64,000 nt of DNA from contig QNGE01003632.1 in the NCBI GenBank assembly GCA_008508345.1, positions 10,092 to 74,091 on the forward strand, written 5' to 3'. Each line of letters starts with the position of its first letter. Within the stretch, counting starts at the first letter, position 1. The translations under genes and the position numbers were made by a program. This DNA is from Paragonimus westermani (lineage: Eukaryota; Platyhelminthes; Trematoda; Plagiorchiida; Troglotrematidae). Of this stretch, positions 46,691 to 58,699 are shown in pieces. A model generated the notes under the pieces. It was not told the DNA's origin and did not search any database. It worked only from the letters and a program-made list of their open reading frames with translations.

Positions 46691-49600
46691 CTACGTCACT
46701 CCTTCTTCCAAAAGGCACAGACGTCTGATATCTCGCCTTACTACACCGGACTTAGTCCTCACCAAGGCAGTCCGCACTAAACCGTCCTTGTCAACATCAC
46801 AATTAACTACCACACCTAAAGGCCATGTATTTCTTGGTAGGGGTTCTGTAGTTATCAATACGACGTCTCCCGGACGGAAATTGCGTTCTTTACGTATCCA
46901 CTTCTGTCGTGCTTGCAGGGTGGGGAGGTACTGTTTCGTCCAGCGACTCCAAAAGAGTCCAGCCAGATAATTGGCTTGCTTCCATCTGTGCTTAAACAAT
47001 TGTAACGTCGTCTGATCAGGGCAAATTCCTTGATTATCTCGCAGGAGCAATATATCATTGGGCGATAATGCCAGTCCGTCTCGAACATCCGATGTAACAG
47101 GCACCAACGGTCTGTTATTCAATATTCTTTCCACTTCGACGAGGAGGGTACACAGGGTCTCGTCATCGGGGGTTTGTTCAACACAGATCGATGCGAGGAT
47201 GCGACGTACCGACCGTATAAGACGCTCCCACACACCTCCCCGATGGCTTGCGTAAGGTGGATTATAATGCCACTGGATATGCCTTTGTAGTAATTTGCTG
47301 TTGATAGAGGCATGATCTAAGCTACACGTCCATCGTTTGAGTTCTTTGTCTGCAGCGGTGAAGTTAGACCCATTGTCGGAATAAACATTGACAGGACAAC
47401 CTCGTCTCCCAATAAAACGCATCAAAACCATAAGGAATGAATCAGTACTCATGGAATGTGCGACCTCGAGGTGGACGGCTCTGGACTGAAGACAGGTTAG
47501 GACACAACCATACCTTTTTTCCCTGCCCCTACCTTTCTTCACACTGATTGGACCAAAATAGTCCACACCAACGTTGCCAAACGGGTGCCAGCCCGGTTCT
47601 ATTCGCACGGGTGGCAAGGGAGCCATCATTTGTTTGCCCGCGGTGGCATTCAGACGACGACAGTGGAAGCAAGCTCCGATGACGCGTTTGACTGCGGACG
47701 CACCCTGAATAACCCAAAATCGGCGCCTGATTAACGAAAGGACATGTGACACACCACAATGCCCCTCCAACATATGATAGTGGTTAACAATCAGATCTGT
47801 CACGTGATGACGCTTGGGAAGGATTATTGGGCATTTCAGGTGAAACTCCACATTAGCCAGCATTAGTCGTCCACCCACTCGTATTATCCCATCTACCAAA
47901 GTAGGGTTCAGCTTGCGAAGTGGACTTCCTTTTGACAACTGCACTGTTTGTCCAGACTCATGCAACTTCATCAAGAGAGATAGTTCGCTCGGAAAGCTAG
48001 CCCTCTGAACCAGACGGATTATATCTTTCTCACTAGACTGAATTTCGCCCAACCTTAGGTGGCCTGTGTTAACCGTAAGGTCGTTTTGTCGATGCTTTGT
48101 GGACAGCCAATATGTCTTGAACCTGGACAACCAGGCTGCAGTATTTAGAAGTTTAGGCCAGCTCGAAATACTGAGCACCCAAGACAGAGATATCTCGTCC
48201 ACTGTAATCACGTTCACCTGAGCCGATGGTCGCTTCATCTCCACCTCGGCGGGTTCACTTACAGCAGCGAACGCTTTGGGCCAAGCTACAGATGGTTGTG
48301 TCAGAAACGTAGGACCTGATAGCCATGCTTCTACACCTCCGTGATTGTGCACCCCACGAGAGGCGCTATCTGCTGGGTTGTCCTCCGACCTCACGTGTCG
48401 CCACTGATCGGGGGATGTCGAATTGTGTATGGCGGTTATTCGGTTTGCAACGAACGTACTAAATCTAGTAGAGGTATTGGTAATATAGTAAAGTACGATC
48501 ATGGAGTCCGTCCAGAAATATACACGTGTGAACATTGACTTCAAATTAGTAGTCAAAAGTTCGTAAACACGAACCGCCAAAACCGCAGCAACCAATTCCA
48601 ATCGGGGAATGGAAATCGCTTTCAATGGAGCCACTCTAGACTTTGCAAACAACAATGATGGGCACCGCTGCCCGTTGACTGTGCAGGCGCAAGCATAAGC
48701 TACGGCGCCGTAGCCAACTTCCGATGCATCACAAAAAACGTGCAGTTCAGTGCTTTCAGGATCGACGGTTTTACCAGGTCGAATACAGCGGGGAACACGC
48801 AGATCGCTCAGGCTGCGTAGGCCACTGTACCAGTCTTCCCACTTACGTTGGTTGACAGCATTAACTGGTTCGTCCCAACCCAAACCTTCTTGACACAGTG
48901 CTTGCAGCAAGCGTTTCCCTGGCAGTAACCATGGTGAGACAAATCCTAAGGGATCGTACAGGGTGGACAGGCATGATAATAAGCCTCTTCTGGTAATAGG
49001 TTTATCTGGTAGGGAGAAACTCAGCACAAAACAATCAGTTTCTGCGTCCCATTGAACACCTAGGGTACGACCAAGCGGTAAGGGTTCAGTCCGAATTTCC
49101 CGCAAGGGGTCGGCACGCTCTGAGGTAGGGATGGTATCCAACACTTCTCTGCTGTTTGAGACCCACTTCCTCAACCGAAAACCTCCTTTCTGAAGCAGAC
49201 CACAAATTTGCATAACGAATCGCTTGGCGACCTCAACGTCCCGCAGTGACACGAGGCAATCGTCAACGTAGAAGTTATCTTTCACTGCTCTCTTCGTCAT
49301 GTCGTCGAACAGATGCCCATAATCGTCGGCTGTTTGACGTAGGGCGAAATTAGCACAGAAGGGGGAGGACTTAGCTCCGAACGGATGCGCGCTCATCTGA
49401 TACTCCGTAGGGTGCACGTCCAGGTTACCATCCGCCCACCAAAGGAAGCGGAACGCTCCCCGATCCTTCTCAGGTATTCTTACTTGCAAGAACATTTCCT
49501 CAATGTCTGCTGCAACGGCAATAGGTTCTGCTCGAAACCTGAGTAGCACACCTACCAGCTTAGCGGTCATATCCGGCCCCTGATAGAGTCTATCGTTTAG

Positions 49601-52003
49601 CGAGTAACCCTGAAACTTCGCCGCACAATCAAAAACAACTCGTAATTTGCCCGGTTTTTTAGGATTCATCACGGAATGATGTGGTAGATACCACCTCCTG
49701 GGGTAAATTGGCTCAGGCTGACATTTAGGAACCTCTTCTACGTAACCTTTGTCAATTTGATTGCTAATGACTGATCTGTACTGTAACCGCAATTTTTCGT
49801 CCTGCAGAAACCTTTTTCGCAGACAGGACAATCTTTTTGACGCCAAAGCGTAATTATTGCTCCAAACCATCGTCTCATTTCGCCATGGGGGAGGCACTTC
49901 ATAGTGCCCATCGACTAGCTTCACTGAATTACGCACGATCGACAGAGCTGTGAGATCTTCACGTGAAAGAGACGGTTCGGATGACACGGTATCACTGAAC
50001 TCCTTATCGTACAACCTGGTGACCATCTCTGTCAGATTAGTTCCATCATGACAGACGCAATTAACTGAGACAATTTCGCTCGGCTTTCTTTGGAGAGGGC
50101 CACTAAGAACCCAGCCAAGTAACGATCTGACTGCGTAGGGTTGCCCGCGCTTTCCGAGTTTCTGATCCATAACCCAGTGAGCTTCAGGCACATCACATCC
50201 GATAAGGATGGTCACCTTAGTGTCGTGAATCTCGTCGAACGGAAGATCTTTCAGGTGTGACCATCTTTGGGCTTCCTCCTTTATCGACGGGACAGGTCGT
50301 ATGGGTAGATCGGCCACTGAATAAGCATTATTGATGTCGACTGTCTCTTGTCCGTCTAAGGAAACAATCCTCAGGCGGACATTCTTGCAACGGGTGGTGG
50401 TTAACCCATTTACCGTTGTGACGGACAAGGTGGACTGAGTACTTGCGACACCGATACGCTCGAGTAGATCCTCTTTCACTAGAGTAGTGTCGGAGCCGGG
50501 ATCTAAGAACGCATACGTTGAGATTGGACCGTGTATGGAGTCGACTTTCACTGGTACTACACCCAGCCTTGTATGCTTTTCAAATGTGCTAGCCATATTG
50601 CAAGTAACTTGATGTCCACTACCTGTCTCGGCCACGGGCTCTGTGTGCGTGCGATGCAGCAGGTTATGGTGACGCCCGCCGCAGCCGACCGCATCACAAT
50701 GCGCCTTGACCCTGCAGTCTGAGGCTCGGTGGTGTAATTTAAGGCAAACAAAGCAACATCCAAGCCGTCGCAAGCTATCCCACCTCTTGGGTACACTCAT
50801 GGCTAGGAAGGAATCACACACCTCGATGGTGTGCTTCTGAGAACACAACACACAACTGACTTGAGGGTCGTTGACCCGGTCTCGGCTAACGAGAAGGCTG
50901 GATGACTCAAAGGGGCCTCTTTTAGTATCTTGCCGGTTGCTCCCAGACGAATGCGCTGTTCTCGATTCCTTCCGTTCACTTTCCATGACTACCTGACCAT
51001 ACCTGCTGCGTGCAATTCTCGCACAACGCGAGATAAACTCCGTCAGTTCATCAAAGGACGGCTCTCGTGCCATACCAAAGATGTGGTCCGCAGTTTCTGC
51101 CCACTTATGTTGTAGGTGAACTGGTAGGGATCTCACAATACGCTCCAGTGTTGTCACCGAGTTGAGGTCGGCCATATAGTTCATTTGACCCAATGCAATA
51201 GAACAGTTCTGCATTCGTATGGACAACTGCGACAAAGCTTCGACGCTGTTGCCTACATATCTGACATTGGGTAGCAGACCATCTATCATAGATCTAGCGA
51301 CAAAATATGGCTGTCCGTAGAGTTCCTTCAACAACTGTCGTGCTCTGCGATAGCCAGCGCTGGGTTCTAGCATGACACACTCATCTATCGACTCCCTAGC
51401 TCGACCCTTGCAGTAATACATAAGGTAAAGGAGTCTCTGGCCATCATCCGGCACTTTAGATTCGACATAGCTCTCGAACTGTCGCACAAATTTCCAATAG
51501 GTCATCGGGTTACCATCAAAAAACCCAAGTTCAACCTTTGGTAGCGCCAAGGTCGCAGATAGTGGAGCTAGTGCGGAGCCAACTTCTGCACAAGACGAGG
51601 TAGATACTGGTTCTGCGGTGCGGACTGTCACCGGATTCACCCGCGCCCCGCAGTCAACAAGAAACCTGTGAATGTGAGCATTCCGCTCACTTCCACTATC
51701 ATTGTTTCTTGTCTCCACATGCTCATCACAGATATCCTCATCTTCGTCAGCTAGCATAGCGTTTAGCCTAGCCTCCTCTACTTCTGACTTAGCTCGCAAT
51801 AAAACCATCTGTAATTCAACTTCTTCCTTAAGTTGCCTTTCTTTCAGTTCAGCCCGTAACAACGCAGATCTGGCCTGAACACGGCTATTACAACTACCAC
51901 GGGAACCAGAGCATGAGATAGAATCAATAACACCTTTGACTTGCTCGACCGAATTCGATTGACCATCCAGAATAGGTTGTTTCTTGAAATTGTCAGACAT
52001 CAT
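46691..52003 (-). CDS. gag-pol: BEL/Pao Gag-Pol polyprotein
   Basis: 1,770 codons, intact. Order: a charged coiled-coil-like region (about 45-95); a Gag domain of the DUF1759 type (about 160-310, LPKVELGFFDGNPMTYWKF); Cys/His knuckles (about 385-455, CVLCSQKHTIEVC, CCFVCLKLHHRASDC); a protease with AFLDPGSDTTLV, Asp near 501 (DPG is normal in this superfamily); an RT with YVDD at 912-915; RNase H with VFCDASEVGYGAV, Asp near 1092; an integrase with an H2C2 finger (about 1405-1450) and D, D, E near 1481 (VDYFGP), 1543 (SDNGSNF) and 1593 (GVWERL); and a C-terminal DUF5641-like domain (RPGDVVLI). All catalytic residues are present. The Met at 52003 is followed at once by a second Met. Confidence 0.95.
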   Translation of the reverse strand: MMSDNFKKQPILDGQSNSVEQVKGVIDSISCSGSRGSCNSRVQARSALLRAELKERQLKEEVELQMVLLRAKSEVEEARLNAMLADEDEDICDEHVETRNNDSGSERNAHIHRFLVDCGARVNPVTVRTAEPVSTSSCAEVGSALAPLSATLALPKVELGFFDGNPMTYWKFVRQFESYVESKVPDDGQRLLYLMYYCKGRARESIDECVMLEPSAGYRRARQLLKELYGQPYFVARSMIDGLLPNVRYVGNSVEALSQLSIRMQNCSIALGQMNYMADLNSVTTLERIVRSLPVHLQHKWAETADHIFGMAREPSFDELTEFISRCARIARSRYGQVVMESERKESRTAHSSGSNRQDTKRGPFESSSLLVSRDRVNDPQVSCVLCSQKHTIEVCDSFLAMSVPKRWDSLRRLGCCFVCLKLHHRASDCRVKAHCDAVGCGGRHHNLLHRTHTEPVAETGSGHQVTCNMASTFEKHTRLGVVPVKVDSIHGPISTYAFLDPGSDTTLVKEDLLERIGVASTQSTLSVTTVNGLTTTRCKNVRLRIVSLDGQETVDINNAYSVADLPIRPVPSIKEEAQRWSHLKDLPFDEIHDTKVTILIGCDVPEAHWVMDQKLGKRGQPYAVRSLLGWVLSGPLQRKPSEIVSVNCVCHDGTNLTEMVTRLYDKEFSDTVSSEPSLSREDLTALSIVRNSVKLVDGHYEVPPPWRNETMVWSNNYALASKRLSCLRKRFLQDEKLRLQYRSVISNQIDKGYVEEVPKCQPEPIYPRRWYLPHHSVMNPKKPGKLRVVFDCAAKFQGYSLNDRLYQGPDMTAKLVGVLLRFRAEPIAVAADIEEMFLQVRIPEKDRGAFRFLWWADGNLDVHPTEYQMSAHPFGAKSSPFCANFALRQTADDYGHLFDDMTKRAVKDNFYVDDCLVSLRDVEVAKRFVMQICGLLQKGGFRLRKWVSNSREVLDTIPTSERADPLREIRTEPLPLGRTLGVQWDAETDCFVLSFSLPDKPITRRGLLSCLSTLYDPLGFVSPWLLPGKRLLQALCQEGLGWDEPVNAVNQRKWEDWYSGLRSLSDLRVPRCIRPGKTVDPESTELHVFCDASEVGYGAVAYACACTVNGQRCPSLLFAKSRVAPLKAISIPRLELVAAVLAVRVYELLTTNLKSMFTRVYFWTDSMIVLYYITNTSTRFSTFVANRITAIHNSTSPDQWRHVRSEDNPADSASRGVHNHGGVEAWLSGPTFLTQPSVAWPKAFAAVSEPAEVEMKRPSAQVNVITVDEISLSWVLSISSWPKLLNTAAWLSRFKTYWLSTKHRQNDLTVNTGHLRLGEIQSSEKDIIRLVQRASFPSELSLLMKLHESGQTVQLSKGSPLRKLNPTLVDGIIRVGGRLMLANVEFHLKCPIILPKRHHVTDLIVNHYHMLEGHCGVSHVLSLIRRRFWVIQGASAVKRVIGACFHCRRLNATAGKQMMAPLPPVRIEPGWHPFGNVGVDYFGPISVKKGRGREKRYGCVLTCLQSRAVHLEVAHSMSTDSFLMVLMRFIGRRGCPVNVYSDNGSNFTAADKELKRWTCSLDHASINSKLLQRHIQWHYNPPYASHRGGVWERLIRSVRRILASICVEQTPDDETLCTLLVEVERILNNRPLVPVTSDVRDGLALSPNDILLLRDNQGICPDQTTLQLFKHRWKQANYLAGLFWSRWTKQYLPTLQARQKWIRKERNFRPGDVVLITTEPLPRNTWPLGVVVNCDVDKDGLVRTALVRTKSGVVRRDIRRLCLLEEGVT

Positions 52004-52039
52004 CAGGGGTTAAGCAGACTGAGGATCAATGTTGAGTAC
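52004..52039 (-). promoter_or_regulatory. BEL/Pao leader without a standard primer binding site
   Basis: The minus-strand leader begins GTACTCAACATTGATCC immediately after the LTR and holds no TGG in its 36 nt. A standard tRNA 3'-end primer (CCA) therefore cannot pair next to the LTR. Priming by an internal tRNA fragment or self-priming are possible readings. Confidence 0.55.
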
Positions 52040-52542
52040 TGTACGATCTTCCACGAAGACGTTGAGCAACGCGTAGCAATAAGCCAATGATCCCAAATAT
52101 TCAAAACAAGATTGGATCGCAATGCCACGGTACTATTGAACAAATTATCAAAGTGAATATTCAGACAACCTCAACAGTTTCGATCGACAAATCGTTTTCA
52201 GGGAATGGGTTACAATTTGTTGCTGAACGGGCTAAATATGAACCATAATCACATAATAAGGCATTCATACCCAAAAGAGCTCTTCTGAGCAGTCAACAGG
52301 TTCAAATCAATGAGGATGAGCCAAGCTCCAAAAAGTGGGTGCACGCACCACTCAAATAAAGTACAATGACCGACAATTGGCTATTCGCACAACCATCAAA
52401 TTGACGTGACAAAACAAAATCGTCTAGGTCAAGGTCCAATTAACGTCCAGAAATGGGGGAGGTTGAATGCAGAGGGATGAATAGTTAGGGGAATTGGGTT
52501 GGGTCGGATTTTCACATGATTGTAGTTCAAAAACTCGATACA
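52040..52542 (-). repeat. 5' LTR of the BEL/Pao element
   Basis: 503 bp, TG...CA, over 99% identical by eye to 45889-46390. Confidence 0.92.
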
Positions 52543-52547
52543 CGGTT
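52543..52547 (+). repeat. 5-bp target site duplication of the BEL/Pao element (right)
   Basis: CGGTT, identical to 45884-45888. Confidence 0.9.
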
Positions 52548-55449
52548 GTCTTTAACACTGAGGTGCAAAAATTAGCAGAAACACCGGCAAAGGAAAATCA
52601 TGATAGGCGATGTATTTTCTAGCCACAGGAGCGCGTAAGGTATATCCGAATTCCACGCTATTTTCCATCCCAGCAATGGCATTTATGGCATGCATACTCT
52701 TGGGATCATCTCTGTCGCAGTCCTTACGCATGTCATATTGATTGATTCTGCCGAACACTGCAAATCTGGCTCTGAAAAAATCAGCTAATGCACCATGGAG
52801 CGAGTAAAAGAGGGTCTTCGACATTGCTGGAATGGTTGGACGCAATTTTGAACGGTAGCGGCTGCGAGCATTACCGAGGTTAATGTATTCCACCATGCGC
52901 ACTGAGGTCATTTTGATTAAAAATTTCTACCGTGGTTCTGTTTTGTCGTTTTCATCACCGGCATCGCATGGAATCGAACGCTGACCGTGTTCAGTTTTTG
53001 TGGTCGGTGATTTAACGAAAACCCTGTACACAGGGTGACGCTGGTTGATGATAGTCAGATCATCAGGAAGCTGACAGCAAAGCGACGAAGGGGCCCGCAA
53101 AAGTTGTGTTTATGACTTACTCCGCGAGAAAATCGACGAAGAAGCCGACAGTTGGTATTCATAACTTCAGCAAGACATTGAACACCGGTCGTTCCAGGTG
53201 CATTGCTCTCTGCCATATTAAGAAGATAAGAAGAGCAATATATCCCGAGGAGACATTCTAGGCTCAAAAAAGGCATCACCAAGGAAGTGCTGGGTGACAA
53301 AATGCGATACATAGTTAATGCTGAGAGTGTGCCTAGGGATGGCACTCATAATGAAAGCCGTGAAGAATCACACTTTTCTGGGTACTGAGATTCCCCCTTG
53401 ACCTCGAACGTCAGTAGAGTAAGAAAGTTTGTCTAGCTTCTTAATGTGTTTTTGGTGAAGTAGACTTGGAAAACTCAGTATATGGACACACTGAATTCAC
53501 TACCACCGACCTGAGGTGCAAATGGCTACATGAAAATGCAAAGGTATAAAGTTATGTATCGCGAAGCGTCCGTCTCATTTTCTGTAACATATGGGGCAGA
53601 GTGAGACAGTGTTTTTCATGCATTTAAACGCTGTAACTAGCGTGAAATCATTCTTTGATAATTCAGGGGCAGCACAACTGCTTCAGCGTACGTCAGCATA
53701 TCTACTGGGGGGCGTTGCAAGCGACGATGCCCTCGAAAGTCTGTAGTACCCGCGTGTTTTTACTTTGTCACACTTGGGGAGGGTCAGCAAAAGTCTTAGC
53801 TACGGGAATGTTGGCCAGTTTTTTCTGCTGAAGACGGAACTTCAGAGAAGTCAGTGAGTAAGTTCCTGTGAGATCACTGGCAGAATTGCCACATGGTGTG
53901 GGACAGGAAAAGACCTTCTAACCCTAATAAGTTTAATGGGTTCCAGGGCAAGTAACGGGGGTGCTCATTGTGGTCAACTCCGTTGACCCTAGCAACTTTG
54001 TCGGAGCACCGAGTGTTGGCCACTGGCCAGACGTCAACATAGACGGTGTTAGCATTTATGCTAGACACAAGCGGATCTGGGTAGACGCCGCATCAACACC
54101 TGACGGTGTCTTCCATTTGTGTTTTCTCCATCTGTTAATCGCACCTCGCCAACTATTGCAAAATTGGTCCGGAGATTTGCCTCTTAACTTAACATTGGTG
54201 GTTAAACTGCCGGAACTTACCAGAACAGTGTCTCATGGCTGAGTTTAGGTAGAAGGGTTATCAGGAAGTCGAAAGACATTTTGAGTGCTCAGCAAACATT
54301 CAGCTGGCGGGAGTGTTGGGTGGTCACCAGTTCCTCGAAAATACAATTTTCACTGACATTGCAAAAGGCGTGACACTACAATTTGGAGTGACCCCCAGAG
54401 TCGACACGGTCATATGCAATCTCAACCATAACCAGCCTCCTCAACGTTCGTGCCAGTGTTTGGCATCCCGCCCACAAGCTTGTCCTTTTGTTGGGGCATC
54501 ACTGTACTATCTGTATTCTTTGTCTGACCCACCCTCTGACTATTTTTTCTGATTGGCCACAAACATTACAAATATGAACTGGTTTGTGACCGTGCTATTT
54601 TCGAACTGGGTCACATAGAAAGAGATTCCTCTGTGGATAATTCTTTTTGCTGTGTCCATGCATTGCGTTGTCGGGTTTGTTGGGAAGTTACAAATCAGTC
54701 GTGTATACTCCGTGGTTCATTATTCATTACCGCTGACCATCGTTCCGTTATCCGCCGTTCCGCTAGCCGCTAGTCTGCTGCCTGTTTAAGCGTTCGTAGA
54801 ACGCGGATCGAGTTATAGCAGGATGCAATAATTATGACAGCACGAAGGAGCAGGATGTCAAAACCAATTTGCTCGTTGTATCTGGAGATTCTATGGAGAA
54901 CCGCCCATTCGAACCACACGTTTCTCCGAGTGACTTCACATTCATCATCGCCTCATCATCGTTTCATTGTGCAGCCCACAGAGTTAATACCTCCTTGAGG
55001 ATTGTGACCTTGGGGAAAGCATGGGCCACGGGTGATTCTTGCATACGACCCCATTACTTAATCTTCATAAGCATTCACAACGGGCCTGAAGTGTCACCTT
55101 CGTGAGTATTACATTGAAGTATCACGTGTAGTGGAAAAAATTAATTAACTATAATAAACCCTGACACAAAATAACTGGTGAAGTCTAGGACTGGACTGGG
55201 GATGAATAGCGCCAATGAAATGTTCATTAATACTGGGAGGTATCCGAAGTGTTCTAGGTGTATTTTATGATGCGAACTGTCGGGGCTGAAGCTTTATCCA
55301 ACAGTGGAATGTTTTGGCTGGCTGCCAATCATCGAGGTTGAAGGTGGAATTGACAGGTCACCGTAGCAGCGCTTATTCAAGAATGTGCCTATTTTTATTA
55401 ACTCAGGTAAAATGTGCAACGTGGTTTGATGCAGCCGTTATGTGAGACT
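52548..55449. other. No firmly recognisable gene
   Basis: A 119-codon minus frame at 52552-52911 (SKTLFYSLHGALADFFRARF ... MHAINAIAGMENSVEFGY) is the most protein-like, with its stop just beside the BEL/Pao insertion site. It has no recognised family. Frames at 53055-53345 minus, 53961-54242 and 54313-54552 plus are weaker. Confidence 0.35.
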
Positions 55450-58400
55450 GACAGGAAGAAGTATACATGAGTGAAAACACCACATCCCCGAACTTGTCTT
55501 GATTCAGCGAATCAGCGATTGATACACAGGTTTGAGGCAGAGACCTAAGGTTCCCGGATCCAGTCGGTTTCTCTTGCGGGCATCTTGCGGGCGTCTGCTG
55601 ATCCGATAGACAGTGATTGAAAAATCGGTGTAGAACCGCTCTTGAGGATTATAGTTAACACTAAGAACAAGGTAAGTTTACCCCCATAATTGACTTTCAG
55701 GTAAGATTGAGGCAGTGCTCTAACGCAAACCATGGAAGCGATGCTAACGACCTGGGAAGGTAGACTGTTTCAAAGGTTAACCGTATAAGAAAAGAACTGC
55801 TGCTTAAGAAACATCCGTTGTATCCCCGTTGTGTCTGCATCGACTCTCGTCACTCGCTACGGCGAACAACAGTTCTAAAAGACCTACTCTAAAGTAGTCT
55901 TGTGGAATCAAATCGCTGCGGAGTCGTTGCAGTTCAAGTGCACGCAAATCGAGATTATCAAGTTGAGACTTCTGAAGGACATTTATTAGGCCCGTGACCG
56001 GCTTAATAGCCACTCGTTGGACGCGCTCAACAGCTGTTTTCCTCTAGGTCGGTGTACACCAACTAATTAGAGTACTGAAGAAGTGGCCCTATATAAACCC
56101 CGCAAGGCGCTTGGAATGCTTTCTCAGCCATGCGGAGGAAAGCGATCGTAATCATCTCAAGAGCGGCAAATCTCTTCTCCGCCACCAACTGATAGCGGCG
56201 CGCAAAGGCTCAGTTAGACGACGACCAAATGCCCAGATCTTTTATCAGGACGCTTTTTGTTATGTCTGCTGTACTGAATGACCTATAAACCACGGGGGCG
56301 TTGCCAGAATCTCTACCGAGTGGCGTGAACACACTCATCGTCATTTATTGGGAGAATCCAATCGCCTGGCCAGCGCTTAATCGCGTCAAGATTAATGTGT
56401 AGTGCGCTGGGATTGGTAGAATTCGTGATTTTTAAGTCGTCGGCGTATAGGAGGAAGTTGCTGGAAATAGTATCCTGAAGTTTGTTGATGTAAACCAGGA
56501 CTAACAGAGAGCCTAGCAATGACCTTCGGGAAACTCCCGCAGAAATGAGAGAGGGAAAGAGGAGGTCTGATCCGCTTTTAACTGTGGAGGCTCTGGTAAC
56601 AAGACAGGGGGCAGTCCGGCGGAGAACCTCTACCTGAATATCATAGGTTTCCAGTTTGTGCGTCAGGGGCTCGTATGAGACATCGTCGATAGCCTTAGCG
56701 AAATCAAAGAAGACAGCATCTGGGATGAGACCATTGTCTTCGGCCTCCGTTAGATTATCTACGAAAGTTAGCATTTTTGTTACGCATGACCGGTTAGGAA
56801 GGAAGCCATTCTGAATATAAGAGAAAAGATGAGCTGATAAGAAGTGGTTGAGCATAGCAGGCCTTAATAAACGTCCAATTATTTCGCACCGAGTGTTAAT
56901 GTGGTTGACTGACCGATGGCTAAAAGGAGAACGCCGATCACTTGCTTTAAAAGTGGATGCGACCGTCGCCGCTCTTCATGCAGTAAGAAGAACGCCAGTT
57001 TGAAATGTTTGTCTGAACAGATTATAAAGGGGTTCTGCCACACTAGCGGCTGGTTCTTTGAGAATTCTGGGATGAACCTTATCAGGGCCCGTTGCACTGG
57101 ATAAATTAGCCAAGAACCGAAGGTCTTCAACATCTACCGCGTAAAACTTACCGGTAACTAGTGGTTGTCGGAAGTTGTGCGGTGATAGGATGGGATGTTA
57201 ACTCAGTGGTGTGAGGTTGCAGATTGTCGAGTAGTACTCTCTGAATATCTCGGCCACGAACTGCGAGTCAGACGAAGCCTAGGTGTTGAGCAGTCGCAAA
57301 GAAAGAGCTGAGGTTTTGTTCTTTTTCAGGCGTTGCATAGGCTTAGATGAGCAGCTTTTGTTCTCGCGGGCCCTGAGGAGGATTTTTGTACTAATTTTGT
57401 GTGTTCACGGATTTCCCACTCGCATTCATTTCGGGCAGCTTGGAACGCGCTTAGGTCCTCTGAGTTTCCCTTTGGACCATGCTTCCCGGATAAATGAGAA
57501 CCGCAGTCGAGGAGACGATGCATTCTGAGCAAAAGGAATGGGTGAAAAGAGAAAGCACATATTTTGTGAGGTATACACAAGTGGTCAGCTTTCTGAGCTA
57601 CGCTCTGAAAGGCACGGCTCTGGTCCACGGGATGATAATCAGGAGAAAATCAACCAAGGTGGTTTATCAAGCCGCTGAAATCATCCTGATTGGAATTTGG
57701 AACTGTGGACCTTTTCGCTAGGTTGCTGTAACCAGTAACAGATAAAATCAAGGTTTAGCAGAGGTTGGCCACATTGTCCAAGCGGTGACTTGTTGAGTAC
57801 CCTGTCTACCAGGTGGCTATAATTAATGATGGCTTGGTCGAGCAGAGAGGGAATATTACCAGAACGATGCCGCGTCAGGGCGCTGATATTGTGTTCACGG
57901 TCTCCATCATATCGGTGTCGATCAAAAGTCAGGAATCCTCTTTCATAGTCTTGATGAGAGACCGATGTCCAGTTTATCTTGGGCACACTGAAGCCGCTCA
58001 CGGTAAGTGAATGAGTAAAGTGTTGTAGTCCTAGGAGTTTGTCTAGCATAAGAAGAAGAGTGTCAACGTCGGAGACGTCGAATAAAGTAGAACGATGAAT
58101 AACCCCGCTGAAAATGAGTATTGGCCATGTAGTACTAGCCGAAGCCACGGACCGTCATATGTATCATAGGAGTTGGAACCACTGATAACCGTGTGTCGGG
58201 AGATACTGCTGAAGGAAAATCGCAAAACCCCCATTCTTCCTCTGGAACACAGTCAATTCGAATGTCCACAGGCCGCTCTCTCTCCATGTATATATAAGTT
58301 CGAAAAGTTTGCCCGATAACGCTATCTGTACGATATAGGTCTGTCCTAAGAATGCATTAAGATCCATGCTTTCATCGCTATTTTAGACACCATACTAGAT
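55450..58400 (-). mobile_element. CR1-like LINE copy on the minus strand, decayed
   Basis: Minus-strand order: endonuclease start (LFELIYTWRESGLWTFELTV, then GGFAIFLQQYLPTHG near 58200-58330); endonuclease body 57681-58148 (HFTHSLTVSGFSVPKINWTS, IPSLLDQAIINYSHLVDRVL); linker (RNECEWEIREHTKLVQKSSS near 57400); RT 56313-56855 (YIQNGFLPNRSCVTKML, VFFDFAKAIDDVSYEPL, SLISAGVSRRSLLGSLL, and an intact LLYADDLKITN); C-terminal part 55804-56013 (VTGLINVLQKSQL, LDLRALELQRLRSDLIP). Stops and shifts separate the pieces. Same family as 37990-40640. Confidence 0.78.
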
Positions 58401-58699
58401 GTTGGTCCCAGGTTTGACACCAATTGTGTAAAAAGTCACCCTCCTGGCCACCCGATGCACTGCTTGCTACTGGCGTCATAAAAATGGGTGGAACTCCGTA
58501 CGGAAGCGAATTCATAGAGCATTCGTATCATTAGCGATGTAAATTATCAGCGGGAAGTGGAATCTGCCGTTAGAAGGCGATAAAATGAGAAATCCCTAAA
58601 TACCGGACTATATTTCTGTGATATCGCCCAGGACATTAAAAGTAATCGATTTTCATGACAGAGGGCATCAGGAGAGTTTAAAAGATTTGTTTTAGTCGA

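Larger units (their letters stand above)
45889..52542 (-). mobile_element. Intact BEL/Pao LTR retrotransposon
   Basis: A 6,654-bp element with LTRs of 502 and 503 bp (TG...CA). They differ by about three substitutions and one single-base indel. It is flanked by a perfect CGGTT duplication and encodes one uninterrupted 1,770-codon polyprotein. The leader between 5' LTR and start codon is only 36 nt and lacks TGG, so the primer site is atypical. About 300 nt lie between the stop and the 3' LTR, with no clear polypurine tract at the LTR border. Low LTR divergence and an intact frame point to recent insertion. Confidence 0.93.

Noticed and set aside
46602..50722. Plus-strand frames of 60-122 codons within the BEL/Pao element (for example 46602-46970, 48341-48538)
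   Set aside because: They are antisense shadows of an intact 1,770-codon polyprotein and show no motifs.
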